The translations under genes were made by a program, and so were the position numbers. A DNA stretch of 64,000 nucleotides, taken from assembly GCF_003337375.1 (NCBI RefSeq), contig NZ_QPJD01000008.1, positions 242,674-306,673 on the forward strand, read 5' to 3'. This DNA comes from Paenibacillus prosopidis. Lineage in GTDB: Bacteria; Bacillota; Bacilli; Paenibacillales; Paenibacillaceae. Numbering within the stretch: the stretch's first letter is position 1; each line of letters starts with the position of its first letter. Below the pieces are notes generated by a model. The model made no database searches. It was not told where the DNA came from and was given only the letters and a program-made list of their open reading frames with translations. This document shows positions 1 through 8,606 of this stretch, piece after piece.

Positions 1-10
1 GTCACAGTGA

Positions 11-86
11 GAGCCATTAGCTCAGTTGGTAGAGCACCTGACTTTTAATCAGGGTGTCGAAGGTTCGAGTCCTTCATGGCTCACCA
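11..86 (+). tRNA. tRNA-Lys (anticodon TTT)
   Basis: The acceptor stem GAGCCAT (11-17) pairs with ATGGCTC (76-82), followed by an encoded ACCA end (83-86). The anticodon stem CCTGA/TCAGG encloses the loop CTTTTAA with anticodon TTT at 44-46, and the T loop GTTCGAGTC is present. It reads lysine AAA/AAG codons. It is the first of two tRNAs in the same orientation, probably one transcript ending at the hairpin near 243-270. Confidence 0.97.
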
Positions 87-141
87 TTTACTTCAACCCT
101 CGAAGTAAGTGCGGGTGCAGGATTAATTAAACTTCAAATAT

Positions 142-226
142 GCGGTAGTGGTGGAACGGCAGACACGCTATCTTGAGGGGGTAGTGTCCCATGGACGTGC
201 AGGTTCAAATCCTGTCTACCGCACCA
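142..226 (+). tRNA. tRNA-Leu (anticodon GAG)
   Basis: The acceptor stem GCGGTAG (142-148) pairs with CTACCGC (216-222), and ACCA is encoded at 223-226. The anticodon stem CTATC/GGTAG encloses TTGAGGG, giving anticodon GAG at 175-177. The extended variable region (about 185-200) is typical of class II leucine tRNAs. It decodes CUC/CUU leucine codons. Confidence 0.96.
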
Positions 227-241
227 TAACTTAAATAATCG

Positions 242-270
242 AAACCCTTGCGGAGCAAGGGTTTTTTTTG
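242..270 (+). terminator. Rho-independent terminator of the tRNA pair
   Basis: AACCCTTG (243-250) and CAAGGGTT (256-263) form an 8-bp stem with a short loop, followed by a run of T. It lies 16 bases after the tRNA-Leu CCA end. Confidence 0.85.
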
Positions 271-443
271 ATGCAGTGAAAGATGAGTCCGATTGGGAAG
301 ATTAAACCGCAAAGTAGCGTCATTTTCTCACAATCTATGCATACATTTGAAACCGTTTGCTTGGTAAGCTTGTTGCAACAAGTAAATCTAATGCTCTCGC
401 AGCTGGTTTTGCTTTGCAAAACGTATTTTAGGAGGTTTCAACT

Positions 444-1595
444 ATGCTTAAAGTAGCCATAATCGGTGCCGGGGCTATCTCTACGGCTCATATTGAATCA
501 TATTTGCAATTTCCCGAACGCTGCCGGATTGTAGCCATCAGCGATATTTACGAAGAGAAGGCATTATCTCGAATTGAACAATTTAAGCTGGAAGCAAAGG
601 CGGTATCGGATTACAAGGAGCTGCTTAGCGAGGACATTGATATCATATCGATCTGTACGCCGCCTTATACGCACGCTCCACTTGCGGTCGCATTTTTGGA
701 AGCGGGCAAACACGTCATCGTCGAGAAGCCAATGGCCTCCTCCTTGGAGGAGTGCGACCTTATGAACGAGGCGGCAAGGAAGAGCGGGAAAGTGTTGTCC
801 GTCATCGCTCAGAACCGGTTCAAAACGCCGATGATGAAGCTGAAATCGGTGCTGGACAGCGGACTCATGGGCAAGATCCTGCATGCTCAGGTCGATTCGT
901 TCTGGTGGCGCGGACACTGCTATTATGATTTATGGTGGCGGGGAACGTGGGAGAAGGAAGGCGGAGGCTGTACGTTAAATCATGCGGTGCATCATATCGA
1001 TGCTTTGCTGTGGATGATGGGCCGCCCATCGGAAGTGCAGGCGTTTATGACGAATGTATCGCACGACAATGCGGAGGTAGAGGACTTATCGATCGGCATG
1101 CTCCGTTATTCGGATGGCGCGCTTGCGCAAGTAACGAGCTCCGTCGTGCACCACGGCGAGGAGCAGCAGCTTATTTTCCAAGGGGCAAAGGCGCGTGTCT
1201 CCACGCCATGGAAAATAAAAGCGTCCACCTCTATGGCGAACGGATTTCCTGAGCCGAATCCTTTGCTGGAGCAAGAGCTTCAGCGCTATTACGACGCCTT
1301 ACCGGAAGTCGTGTATGAGGGACATGCCGGACAAATCGACAACGTTCTTACTGCTATAGAAACCGGGCAGCCTGTCCTTATCGACGGTATAAGCGGGCGT
1401 CAAACGCTTGAGCTTATCGTCGGCATCTATAAGTCGGCAAGCACGGGGCAGCTTGTGCAATTCCCGTTAAGCCCGGATGATCCGTTTTATACTCGAAGCG
1501 GCATGCAGACTTGTGCAATTCACTTCTATGAGAAAAAAACATCGGTGGAAAACTTCACGGATCAGTCGATCACAACGGGAAGCAGCTACAAATGA
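444..1595 (+). CDS. Gfo/Idh/MocA family oxidoreductase
   Basis: The 383-residue cytoplasmic protein is predicted to oxidise or reduce a sugar, inositol or sugar-acid substrate with NAD(P). The N-terminal Rossmann motif GAGAIS (residues 8-13) binds the cofactor, and the family signature EKPMA (about 94-98) carries the conserved lysine. The C-terminal half has the GGGCTLNHAVHHID segment, with the histidines expected at the active site. The start at 444 is supported by GGAGG at 431-435. It is convergent with the AraC gene that ends 4 bases downstream. The C-terminal extension after about residue 330 (SPDDPFYTR...) is common in Paenibacillus members of the family. The substrate cannot be told from sequence. 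Confidence 0.9.
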   Translation: MLKVAIIGAGAISTAHIESYLQFPERCRIVAISDIYEEKALSRIEQFKLEAKAVSDYKELLSEDIDIISICTPPYTHAPLAVAFLEAGKHVIVEKPMASSLEECDLMNEAARKSGKVLSVIAQNRFKTPMMKLKSVLDSGLMGKILHAQVDSFWWRGHCYYDLWWRGTWEKEGGGCTLNHAVHHIDALLWMMGRPSEVQAFMTNVSHDNAEVEDLSIGMLRYSDGALAQVTSSVVHHGEEQQLIFQGAKARVSTPWKIKASTSMANGFPEPNPLLEQELQRYYDALPEVVYEGHAGQIDNVLTAIETGQPVLIDGISGRQTLELIVGIYKSASTGQLVQFPLSPDDPFYTRSGMQTCAIHFYEKKTSVENFTDQSITTGSSYK

Positions 1596-1599
1596 CGGC

Positions 1600-2493
1600 C
1601 TAGTTCATCTTCTTAAATTTTTCGTGAAACTGTTTGCGGTATTGATGCGGTGTCGTACCCATGTGCGTCTTAAATAATTTGCAAAAATAGGAGCAGTTGG
1701 TTAAGCCGATTTCCTCGCCAATTCGGGCAATCGATTGATCGGTCGCGGTGAGAAGCAGTATGGCCTGCTGCATTTTTTTGGCCGTCACATAATCGGAAAT
1801 GCTGCTTCCCGTACACTCTTTGAACAAATGGGACAAATGATAGGGAGAAAGGTGAAGCTCACTAGCCATATGGTCCAGTCGCAAAGGCTCTTTATAATGG
1901 TGCTCCAGCCAGCTAAGAATTCGTTCTGCCTGATGCGTTTTTCGTGCAGCGCCTAAAACGGGATGCTCCGTCTGCTGTTCCCACAACTGCTTGAGTACTC
2001 GGAAGAAGGCCACGAGGAACAAAGAAAACTCTTCAAAGTAATCATTCTTGGATAGGCTGGGAAGCCTTTCATTCAAGCTTCTCAGCAAGCTATGCAGTGC
2101 TTCGGGCTCTCCCAAATTGTACATACAGTTCCCGGAGAGCTTGCTCATATGCACTTTTCGGAAAAAAGCTTGCAATCCCGGCCATTTGTCAAAATACGTT
2201 TCGTATAGGGATGGCTCAAAATGAACGATAGAACGTATGAAGGGCGTCTCCCGGCTAACATCCATCTGAACATGGTGCAGCTGGTAAGGCTGAAAAATGC
2301 ACATCATTCCTGAGGTGATTTCATAGCTCTTTTGTTCGATGATAAGTGTTCCTTTTCCCTGATGGATAAATAATATTTCAATGCCTTGATGGGCATGAAA
2401 CGTCCCTTGGAACTGCTCGTTTCCGTAGCTTGCACGCTGGTAGGCAAAATAAAGCGGGATCTCTTGAAGATCGACGTTGTGGATGTAAGTCAT
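1600..2493 (-). CDS. AraC family transcriptional regulator with N-terminal cupin
   Basis: This 297-residue one-component regulator has an N-terminal AraC-type cupin (about residues 20-160, with the FHAHQGIEILFIHQGKG core) and a C-terminal double helix-turn-helix (about 195-290). The HTH carries ASELHLSPYHLSHLFKE and ends GTTPHQYRKQF, the usual end of AraC domains. It probably binds a sugar in the cupin and activates a sugar gene. The start follows an AAGGATG site about 10 bases upstream. It is convergent with the oxidoreductase gene, so shared regulation is possible but not shown. The target is unknown. Confidence 0.9.
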   Translation of the reverse strand: MTYIHNVDLQEIPLYFAYQRASYGNEQFQGTFHAHQGIEILFIHQGKGTLIIEQKSYEITSGMMCIFQPYQLHHVQMDVSRETPFIRSIVHFEPSLYETYFDKWPGLQAFFRKVHMSKLSGNCMYNLGEPEALHSLLRSLNERLPSLSKNDYFEEFSLFLVAFFRVLKQLWEQQTEHPVLGAARKTHQAERILSWLEHHYKEPLRLDHMASELHLSPYHLSHLFKECTGSSISDYVTAKKMQQAILLLTATDQSIARIGEEIGLTNCSYFCKLFKTHMGTTPHQYRKQFHEKFKKMN

Positions 2494-2595
2494 AGAAGCA
2501 CATCCTTACTTACAGATTAGGCTTAGTCTAATCATTTTACCACAACGGCAGGTGAAATTTATCGTTCGAGATGAGCTAACGTGAATGTCTATTCG

Positions 2596-2934
2596 CTATG
2601 GCCGAATCGTAACGCGCGTCCGTATGGGTACTATTTTTGATAAAGCGATAACATCGTCGTTATACATACGGATACACCCAAGCGAAACCATACGGCCGAT
2701 AGAGGAAGGGTCATTAGTGCCATGAATACCGTAATGCGGTTTGGACAGCCCCATCCAGAAGGCACCATATGGACCGCCGGGATTAGCTTGTTTATTAATG
2801 ATCGTGAATTCACCGGTAGGTGTTTGGGTGACCATTTTACCGATACCGACCGGGAAGGAACGAACGACTGTATTGCCGTCCAGTAAGTGCAGATGACGGT
2901 CTGACAGGTCTACTATAATGCGATAGGCGGGCAT
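2596..2934 (-). CDS. Small L,D-transpeptidase (YkuD domain only)
   Basis: This 112-residue protein is essentially a single YkuD catalytic domain. The diagnostic block has His71 in HGTN and the catalytic Cys87 in SLGCIRM. The family cross-links peptidoglycan peptides (3-3 links) or attaches proteins to the wall. B. subtilis YkuD (about 164 residues) has an N-terminal LysM domain, but here there is no LysM and no signal peptide, so how it reaches the wall is unclear. The start is supported by AAAGGAG about 10 bases upstream. It is a single-gene unit with no obvious partner. Confidence 0.88.
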   Translation of the reverse strand: MPAYRIIVDLSDRHLHLLDGNTVVRSFPVGIGKMVTQTPTGEFTIINKQANPGGPYGAFWMGLSKPHYGIHGTNDPSSIGRMVSLGCIRMYNDDVIALSKIVPIRTRVTIRP

Positions 2935-2996
2935 GCTTACTTCACTCCTTTCGCTCTATGCTATGTGGAAGGAAGGCAGGATGCTTCATAATTTAC

Positions 2997-3031
2997 AAGA
3001 AGGGAGTGCCCAAGTTGGCGCTCCCTTTCTT
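2997..3031. other. Strong hairpin in a divergent intergenic region
   Basis: AAGAAGGGAGTGCC and GGCGCTCCCTTTCTT form a long stem with a short loop. It lies in the 335-base gap between the leaderless transpeptidase start (2934) and the YesN start (3270). It is upstream of both genes, so it is not a terminator for either. It could be the terminator of a lost gene or a leader structure. Apart from this and the cre-like box at 3159, I see nothing else in the gap. Confidence 0.5.
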
Positions 3032-3158
3032 CATGTGCGGCTAGCTGATTTACTACAGAATTACCCAAAGCAATAAAAGGCGGTATATAGTAAACTAAGG
3101 AGAATCTATATTTTTTGCAGTTAAAGTGCACATCGGATTACAGTATACTTAAATGGAT

Positions 3159-3172
3159 TGAAAGCGCTTCCT
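3159..3172. promoter_or_regulatory. cre-like site upstream of the xylan-locus YesN gene
   Basis: TGAAAGCGCTTCCT matches 12 of 14 positions of the palindromic CcpA consensus TGAAAGCGCTTTCA. It is about 100 bases upstream of the YesN start, so catabolite repression of the sensor pair is plausible. This is inference from the motif alone. Confidence 0.45.
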
Positions 3173-3269
3173 GTATATTGAGATGAATAAAATGACATAT
3201 GCCGGTAAGGCACCAGCAAACTTGAGCGAATATCCAGCCGCATGAAGACAACGATCTCAAGGGGGACTT

Positions 3270-4841
3270 ATGATGTTCAAGGTAGTTTTGGTTGATGATG
3301 AGTTGTATGCAAGACAAGGCTTAAAGCAATTTACCGACTGGAACAAACACGGATTCGATATCGTGGCCGAGGCTGCGAACGGCGAAGAGGCGCTGCATGT
3401 AATCGAGCAGATCAAGCCGGATTTGGTCGTCACCGACATCCGGATGCCGGTGCTGGACGGGCTGGAGTTGATTCAAGCGGTGAAGGAAAGAAAGATAGCG
3501 GAACCCTCGTTTATTATTGTCAGCGGGTACGGCGATTTCAAATATGCGCAGAAGGCGGTTCGTTTCGGCGTCAATGACTTCATTTTGAAGCCGATCGACG
3601 AGGAGGAAATGGAACAGACGCTCCAAACGTTGAGTGAAACGTTAAGCAGGAACATACAATTTCAAGCGGATCGGGCAAGAATGCTGAGCAAATCCTTCTT
3701 CGATGGTTTAGTGACGGGAACGCTGGATAAGGCCTTGTCTTCCGATATGATGCGGGCATTGGGGCTGAGTGAAGATGAGGAGTTGTGCTATTTCGACGTT
3801 GAACTCAATGATCTTCAGCTTACCCCTGACGATTCGGAAGGGCGATGGAAAACGGATGTTGCTAACGCGATATCTTCTGCGATTGATCAAGCGGTCGTTT
3901 ATGTTCATGAGCGGCAGAGAGGCGTGTACGGGTTTGTCGCGTGCCAGCGAAGCTGGAAGAGCGATGACCTCAGCTGGAAGCAGTTTGCCGATATGCTGCA
4001 GCTGCGGCTTCGCGAGCAATTAGGTGCGAATGTCGTTCTGTATGGAGGGAAGGCTGTATCTGCGGTCGAGCTCGTTCCCGAATCGTATCGAACAGCCGGC
4101 GAAGCTTGGAAACACAAATACGCATCGACCGCAGATGGGCCTATGCTGTTCGAGGAGTGGGAAGGTTGTCCTGTCCGATACTTAGAAACGGACGACAGTG
4201 TGGTTGCGAGACTTATGCTAACCATTGAAGAGAATGAGCCGACGGCTCTGTCCAGCGAGATCGATGAAATCTTTGATAAATTCAAAGCGGAGCATTATGC
4301 GCCGGATGCGGTGGTTAGGTCAATAACCCGGTTCATCTTTGGCGTCGTGCGGATCATAGAGAGCATGGATGGCGACAAAAACGGTTTGCTGATGCTGGAT
4401 ACGATGGTTACCTGGACGCAGACGCCCGCTTCCTTACAAGGACTAAAAGCCATGTTTATAACCTTTATTCAAGAAAGCACGGTCTATATTGCAGTGCTTC
4501 GGAAAAATAATTCGAAAGGCAGTATTCAGAAGATCAAACAATATATTGAGACGCATTACGACCAAAATCTGAGTCTCAAAAGCATAGCTGCCGTTTTTTA
4601 TATGAATCCGGTCTATTTGGGACAGCTGTTCAAGAAAACATACGGCGTCTATTTTAATGAGTTTTTGCTCCAAACCCGTATGCAGGAAGCGAAGCGGCTG
4701 CTTCGCCAGACGGGGCTTCGGGTGTACGAAATCGCGGATAAAATCGGCTATAGTAACGCGGATTATTTCGTGACTCAGTTCGAGAAGGTGGAACGGAAGA
4801 CACCGAGCGAATACCGCAGCGCCCTATACGCCAAAAATTAA
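3270..4841 (+). CDS. YesN-type response regulator of the xylo-oligosaccharide locus
   Basis: This 523-residue cytoplasmic response regulator has a receiver domain at residues 1-125 (acidic pair DD in VLVDDE, phospho-acceptor Asp56 in VTDIRMP, KP in FILKPID). A central linker domain follows, then a C-terminal AraC-type DNA-binding domain (about 420-520, ending KTPSEYRSALY). It should be phosphorylated by the YesM-type kinase 17 bases downstream and activate the importer and xylanase genes that follow. The start has AAGGGGGAC just upstream; an adjacent second ATG (3273) is equally possible. In this pair the regulator precedes the kinase, the reverse of the pair at 22025-25299. Confidence 0.93.
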   Translation: MMFKVVLVDDELYARQGLKQFTDWNKHGFDIVAEAANGEEALHVIEQIKPDLVVTDIRMPVLDGLELIQAVKERKIAEPSFIIVSGYGDFKYAQKAVRFGVNDFILKPIDEEEMEQTLQTLSETLSRNIQFQADRARMLSKSFFDGLVTGTLDKALSSDMMRALGLSEDEELCYFDVELNDLQLTPDDSEGRWKTDVANAISSAIDQAVVYVHERQRGVYGFVACQRSWKSDDLSWKQFADMLQLRLREQLGANVVLYGGKAVSAVELVPESYRTAGEAWKHKYASTADGPMLFEEWEGCPVRYLETDDSVVARLMLTIEENEPTALSSEIDEIFDKFKAEHYAPDAVVRSITRFIFGVVRIIESMDGDKNGLLMLDTMVTWTQTPASLQGLKAMFITFIQESTVYIAVLRKNNSKGSIQKIKQYIETHYDQNLSLKSIAAVFYMNPVYLGQLFKKTYGVYFNEFLLQTRMQEAKRLLRQTGLRVYEIADKIGYSNADYFVTQFEKVERKTPSEYRSALYAKN

Positions 4842-4858
4842 GGTCTGGTGGTTTGTAT

Positions 4859-6607
4859 ATGCTGAAACTAAGCTTAAATCACGTGAAGCTGCGGGACAAA
4901 ATGCTGCTTATTTATTTTTTATGCGTGCTGATCCCGATCGTTCTGACCAACGTGATCTTCTATAATGTAACGACGAATAACGTTAAAAATCAAAAAATGA
5001 AAGATATCGCCATTACAGTCGAGAAGGCAAGGAACGACCTCCGCTCCCAAATCGATATCGCTCTTGGAATCTCCTCCGTATTAAACACGGATTATTTCTT
5101 AAACGAAAGCTTGGAGAGATTGTACAAAACCGATAGTGAATATATAGCTAGCTACAACACCGACATTGTCTGGATTTTGAACAAATACAGTCCAGTCTAT
5201 AAATCCATAAAGCAAATTACGATTTATACGGACAATCCGACCATTATAGGCGGCGGATACGTCATACCCATCACAGAAAAGGTTGAAAATTCCGAGTGGT
5301 ACCGGGAAATCAATCAGACGTCTTATCCGATCGTTGTCCGCAATAGTGAATTGGGCGCGTTTGGCCGCGAAAATATGTACAGCATCATTCGAAAGCTCAA
5401 TTATTCCGCCGATCAGAACAAGTGGCAAAAATTCGTGAAAATCGATATCCACGCCGATGCGATCGGGAAGGTGTTCAGCTCCATCGCGCTGGACGGCGAC
5501 GTCTTCCTGGTTGACGAGGACAACATTATCCAGTATTCGAACCGGCGGGACATCGATTGGGTGAATCAAAAGGCCGCTTACTCTCCTTCCTACTTGGCAA
5601 GCGATGCTTTTCTATTTGAAGAACGATATTCAAACATGAATGATATTGGCGACTGGAAGATTGTGCTAGCCGTGTCTGAGGAGAAGGTATTGGAGGAGGT
5701 TCGGAAGTCCAGGGTATCCGTTTATTATTTAGCTTTGACTAATATATTGATCCCGACGCTGATCATTGCGTGGATTATGAAATCGCTAAGCGCACGTCTG
5801 GTTGGATTGCTGCGGCATATGAAGAAGGTGAAATATGGCTCCTTCCATACAGTGGCGTACGGGGATCACCGTGACGAGATCGGGCAGCTCACAAGAGAGT
5901 TCAACTTGATGACCCTGCAAATTAAAACGCTGATCGACGACGTCTATGTCGCCGATATCCAGAAGAAGGACCTTGAGCTGAAACGAAATCAAGCGCAGCT
6001 GCACGCGCTGCAAAGCCAAATCAACCCGCATTTCCTGTTTAACGCGCTTGCGACCATTCGAACGCGAAGCATGATGAAAAACGAGGTAGAGACGGCTAAA
6101 ATCATTCATAATATGGCAAAGATATTCCGGAAATCGCTGCAATGGGGCAAGGATTGGGTCAGCGTCAGGGAAGAGATGGATTTGGTGCTGTGCTTTTTAG
6201 AGATTCAAAAGTACCGGTTTGCTGATAAGCTGAACTATCAAATCGAGGTGGACGAGTCCGCTTATAGCTGTACCATTCCTAAGATGATGCTTCAGCCACT
6301 GGTGGAGAATGCCAGCATTCACGGCATCGAGCCGCTCAAGGAAGATGGCCTGATTACGATCAGAATCGAGCATCGTGACGGATCGCTATATTTTAGCGTG
6401 AAGGATAACGGCGTCGGCATGAATGAGGAGGAATTGGGCCGAATGATGAGATCACTGCATGAGAGCGAAGATATGGGGGACAACGTAGGTATCAAAAACA
6501 TCTATTACCGGTTACAGATGTATTTCAACGGTGAAGCTGATTTTGAAATAACAAGCTCCCCGGGAGAAGGGACGCTGGTCCACATTCGAGTACCTGATCG
6601 CGGGTAG
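4859..6607 (+). CDS. YesM-type sensor histidine kinase
   Basis: This membrane kinase of about 582 residues has an N-terminal transmembrane segment (about 14-36), an extracytoplasmic Cache-like sensor (about 40-285), a second transmembrane helix (about 286-310), HAMP, and a His_kinase domain. The phospho-acceptor His is in QSQINPHFLFNAL (about 391), and the ATP-binding domain carries N-box VENASIHG and G-box KDNGVGM. It senses an extracellular or binding-protein-bound sugar and phosphorylates the upstream YesN protein. I take ATG 4859, seven bases after GGTGG. A TTG at 4853 would add two residues. It is probably cotranscribed with YesN. Confidence 0.92.
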   Translation: MLKLSLNHVKLRDKMLLIYFLCVLIPIVLTNVIFYNVTTNNVKNQKMKDIAITVEKARNDLRSQIDIALGISSVLNTDYFLNESLERLYKTDSEYIASYNTDIVWILNKYSPVYKSIKQITIYTDNPTIIGGGYVIPITEKVENSEWYREINQTSYPIVVRNSELGAFGRENMYSIIRKLNYSADQNKWQKFVKIDIHADAIGKVFSSIALDGDVFLVDEDNIIQYSNRRDIDWVNQKAAYSPSYLASDAFLFEERYSNMNDIGDWKIVLAVSEEKVLEEVRKSRVSVYYLALTNILIPTLIIAWIMKSLSARLVGLLRHMKKVKYGSFHTVAYGDHRDEIGQLTREFNLMTLQIKTLIDDVYVADIQKKDLELKRNQAQLHALQSQINPHFLFNALATIRTRSMMKNEVETAKIIHNMAKIFRKSLQWGKDWVSVREEMDLVLCFLEIQKYRFADKLNYQIEVDESAYSCTIPKMMLQPLVENASIHGIEPLKEDGLITIRIEHRDGSLYFSVKDNGVGMNEEELGRMMRSLHESEDMGDNVGIKNIYYRLQMYFNGEADFEITSSPGEGTLVHIRVPDRG

Positions 6608-6625
6608 CAATAATGGATAACCTAT

Positions 6626-6680
6626 GGCGCGGATTGAATGTCGGAACCTCCGGTATCGTTCCGCGCCGTCTTATGTTGTT
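6626..6680 (+). terminator. Possible terminator or attenuator between YesM and the binding-protein gene
   Basis: GGCGCGGA (6626-6633) pairs with TCCGCGCC (6660-6667), and T-rich sequence follows. An alternative inner pairing CGGAAC/GTTCCG overlaps the same 3' arm, so two mutually exclusive hairpins are possible. It separates the regulatory genes from the importer genes. Confidence 0.4.
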
Positions 6681-6719
6681 TGTTTTTGAAAGTAAAACCT
6701 TTAGTTTGCCGGGTAACAG

Positions 6720-6733
6720 AGAAACCGGTTTCA
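6720..6733. promoter_or_regulatory. cre-like palindrome upstream of the xylan binding-protein gene
   Basis: AGAAACCGGTTTCA contains the perfect palindrome GAAACCGGTTTC. Read on the minus strand it fits TGWAANCGNTNWCA at 13 of 14 positions. It is 57 bases before the binding-protein start, a typical position for CcpA control. Confidence 0.45.
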
Positions 6734-6741
6734 TTTTATAC

Positions 6742-6755
6742 TGAAAGTGCTTACA
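6742..6755. promoter_or_regulatory. Second cre-like box
   Basis: TGAAAGTGCTTACA differs from TGAAAGCGCTTTCA at two positions, one of them in the central CG. It lies 8 bases after the first box. It is weaker than its neighbour, and only the pairing makes it notable. Confidence 0.3.
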
Positions 6756-6789
6756 AAATAATGGCTGTTGAAAGGGGATTCTACAAAAC

Positions 6790-8499
6790 ATGCACGTTAA
6801 GAAATGGATGACAGGAGCGATTGCCGCTGCAATGCTGTTCACGGTCATTGGCTGTTCAGGCGGGAACGGAACAAATGAGTCGGCGACGCCGGGCAATAAC
6901 AGCGAGACGAAGAGCAACGGGGCCGAAAAGCCTGCTTCACTTGAAAAGGTGACTTTCAGCTACTTCAATGCAGCCGCTGCGGCGAAGGACATCAATACAA
7001 ACGAAACGACAATCGGGAAAATGCTCGAAGACCAAACGGGGGTTAACTTTAAAATTGAACATTTGGTCGGCGACCTCAATACGAAAATCGGTACGATGAT
7101 CGCCTCCAACGACTACCCGGACGTATTGATTCCGGATGCAGCGATCGACAAAGTCCTCGACGCCGGGGCGTTCATACCGCTCAATGACTTGATCGAGGAG
7201 CATGGTCCGAACATTAAGAAAGTGTACGGTCCTTATTTCGACCAAATGAAAGCGGCAGACGGAAACATTTATTTTATTCCGTTCTCCAACGTAGTCGGCG
7301 AGTATGTCCCGGATCCGTCCATCGGTCAAGGTGCGTTCTGGGTTCAGCGCCGCGTATTGGAAGAAGCAGGCTATCCGAAGATCAACAAGCTGGATGACTA
7401 CTTTAAGCTGATTGAAGACTACATGAATAAGCATAAAGACGAAGATCTGACTGGCTTCATGACCCTTACGCACGACTGGAGATTTTTCGCAACGTCGAAC
7501 CCTCCGATGCACCTCGAAGGGTACCCGAACGATGGCGGCGTTATTGTCGATATGAACACGTTTGAAGCAAAAACGTATGCAGCGGCAGACTCCACGAAAC
7601 GCTGGCTGCAGAAGTTGAACGACATTAATGCAAAAGGTATGTTCGACAAGGCCTCCTTCGTTGACAACTACGATCAATATCTTGCAAAAATGACTTCCGG
7701 CAAAGTACTTGGTTTCTTCGATTACGGCTGGCAAGTCGGCAACGCGACAAACAACTTGAGTGATGCGGCGAAAGCTGACCCGTCGAAGGACGGCTTGCGT
7801 TACTTCCCGCTTCCGGTTACGTTTGACGGTCAGAAGGACCAATACCTCGATCCGCCAAGCTTTGTTAAGAACCGTGGTATCGGCATCACGGTAAGCGCGA
7901 AGGATCCGGTCCGCATTATTCAATATTTCGATAACCTGCTGAAGGAGGAAAACCAAGTTCTTCGCAGCTGGGGTATTAAAGGCGAGACGTTCGAAGTGAA
8001 TGATCAAGGCCGCATGTACCGTACGCCGGAGCAAATCGCCAAGATTGACGAGACGTTCAACGAAAAGTTCGGTTTCAAATACTATTCGTGGAACTGGCCG
8101 CTGTGGGGCAACGGCTCATCCTTCCCGGATGGAAACGCCGTGTCGCCGGGCGTACAACCGGAAGTATTCCAAATGAGCTTAACGGACGCCGATAAAGCGA
8201 TTCTTGAGAAGTATGGCGTAAAAACGTATTCGGAAATGTTTGCAGCACCGGATGAGCGTCCTTGGTTCCCGGCATGGGCGATTCCGAAGGAGCAAGGCTC
8301 GCCGCAGCAAATTTTCACAACGAAGAGCGATGAAATCACGAAGAAGTACTTCCCGAAACTCGTTCTTGCAAATCCATCCGAGTTCGAAGCCGTCTGGGCG
8401 GAGTACACGGGCGAGATGGGTAAACTCGATACGGAACAATATGAGAAATGGACGACAGAAGAAGTGAAGAAGCTGATCGATCTGGCTAAAGCGAAATAA
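6790..8499 (+). CDS. LplA-type extracellular solute-binding lipoprotein (xylo-oligosaccharide locus)
   Basis: This 569-residue substrate-binding lipoprotein belongs to the large oligosaccharide-binding family (LplA type). The signal peptide ends in the lipobox VIGC, with the lipidated Cys at residue 22, followed by a Ser/Asn/Gly-rich linker. The mature protein is anchored outside the membrane and hands sugar to the permeases at 8607-10530. Neighbouring GH10 and GH8 genes suggest xylo-oligosaccharides or aldouronates as ligand. GAAAGGGG precedes the start. A strong hairpin directly after the stop (8515-8563) fits higher expression of the binding protein than of the permeases. No ATPase gene is nearby. 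Confidence 0.92.
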   Translation: MHVKKWMTGAIAAAMLFTVIGCSGGNGTNESATPGNNSETKSNGAEKPASLEKVTFSYFNAAAAAKDINTNETTIGKMLEDQTGVNFKIEHLVGDLNTKIGTMIASNDYPDVLIPDAAIDKVLDAGAFIPLNDLIEEHGPNIKKVYGPYFDQMKAADGNIYFIPFSNVVGEYVPDPSIGQGAFWVQRRVLEEAGYPKINKLDDYFKLIEDYMNKHKDEDLTGFMTLTHDWRFFATSNPPMHLEGYPNDGGVIVDMNTFEAKTYAAADSTKRWLQKLNDINAKGMFDKASFVDNYDQYLAKMTSGKVLGFFDYGWQVGNATNNLSDAAKADPSKDGLRYFPLPVTFDGQKDQYLDPPSFVKNRGIGITVSAKDPVRIIQYFDNLLKEENQVLRSWGIKGETFEVNDQGRMYRTPEQIAKIDETFNEKFGFKYYSWNWPLWGNGSSFPDGNAVSPGVQPEVFQMSLTDADKAILEKYGVKTYSEMFAAPDERPWFPAWAIPKEQGSPQQIFTTKSDEITKKYFPKLVLANPSEFEAVWAEYTGEMGKLDTEQYEKWTTEEVKKLIDLAKAK

Positions 8500-8514
8500 A
8501 TGAAGCAGTAAAGG

Positions 8515-8563
8515 AAAGGTCGGCCTGAAGGGGCTCACTTAAGAGCCTCGCGTCCGACCTTTT
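8515..8563 (+). terminator. Intercistronic hairpin after the binding-protein gene
   Basis: AAAGGTCGG (8515-8523) pairs with CCGACCTTTT (8554-8563). An inner GGGCTC/GAGCC hairpin stacks on it, and a short T run follows. It lies between binding protein and permease genes of one locus, so it is probably a leaky terminator or mRNA 3'-end stabiliser. Confidence 0.65.
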
Positions 8564-8606
8564 CACCCTATTTATCCCGAATCGGTGCCGGAAGGAGAAG
8601 AAATGT

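Noticed and set aside
231..419. A cysteine-rich 62-codon minus-strand frame next to the tRNA terminator
   Set aside because: It begins within the tRNA/terminator region, has no ribosome site and matches nothing known.
6937..8034. A 365-codon open frame on the minus strand inside the binding-protein gene
   Set aside because: It is antisense to a clear lipoprotein gene, has no ribosome site or family motif, and its composition reflects the complementary codons.
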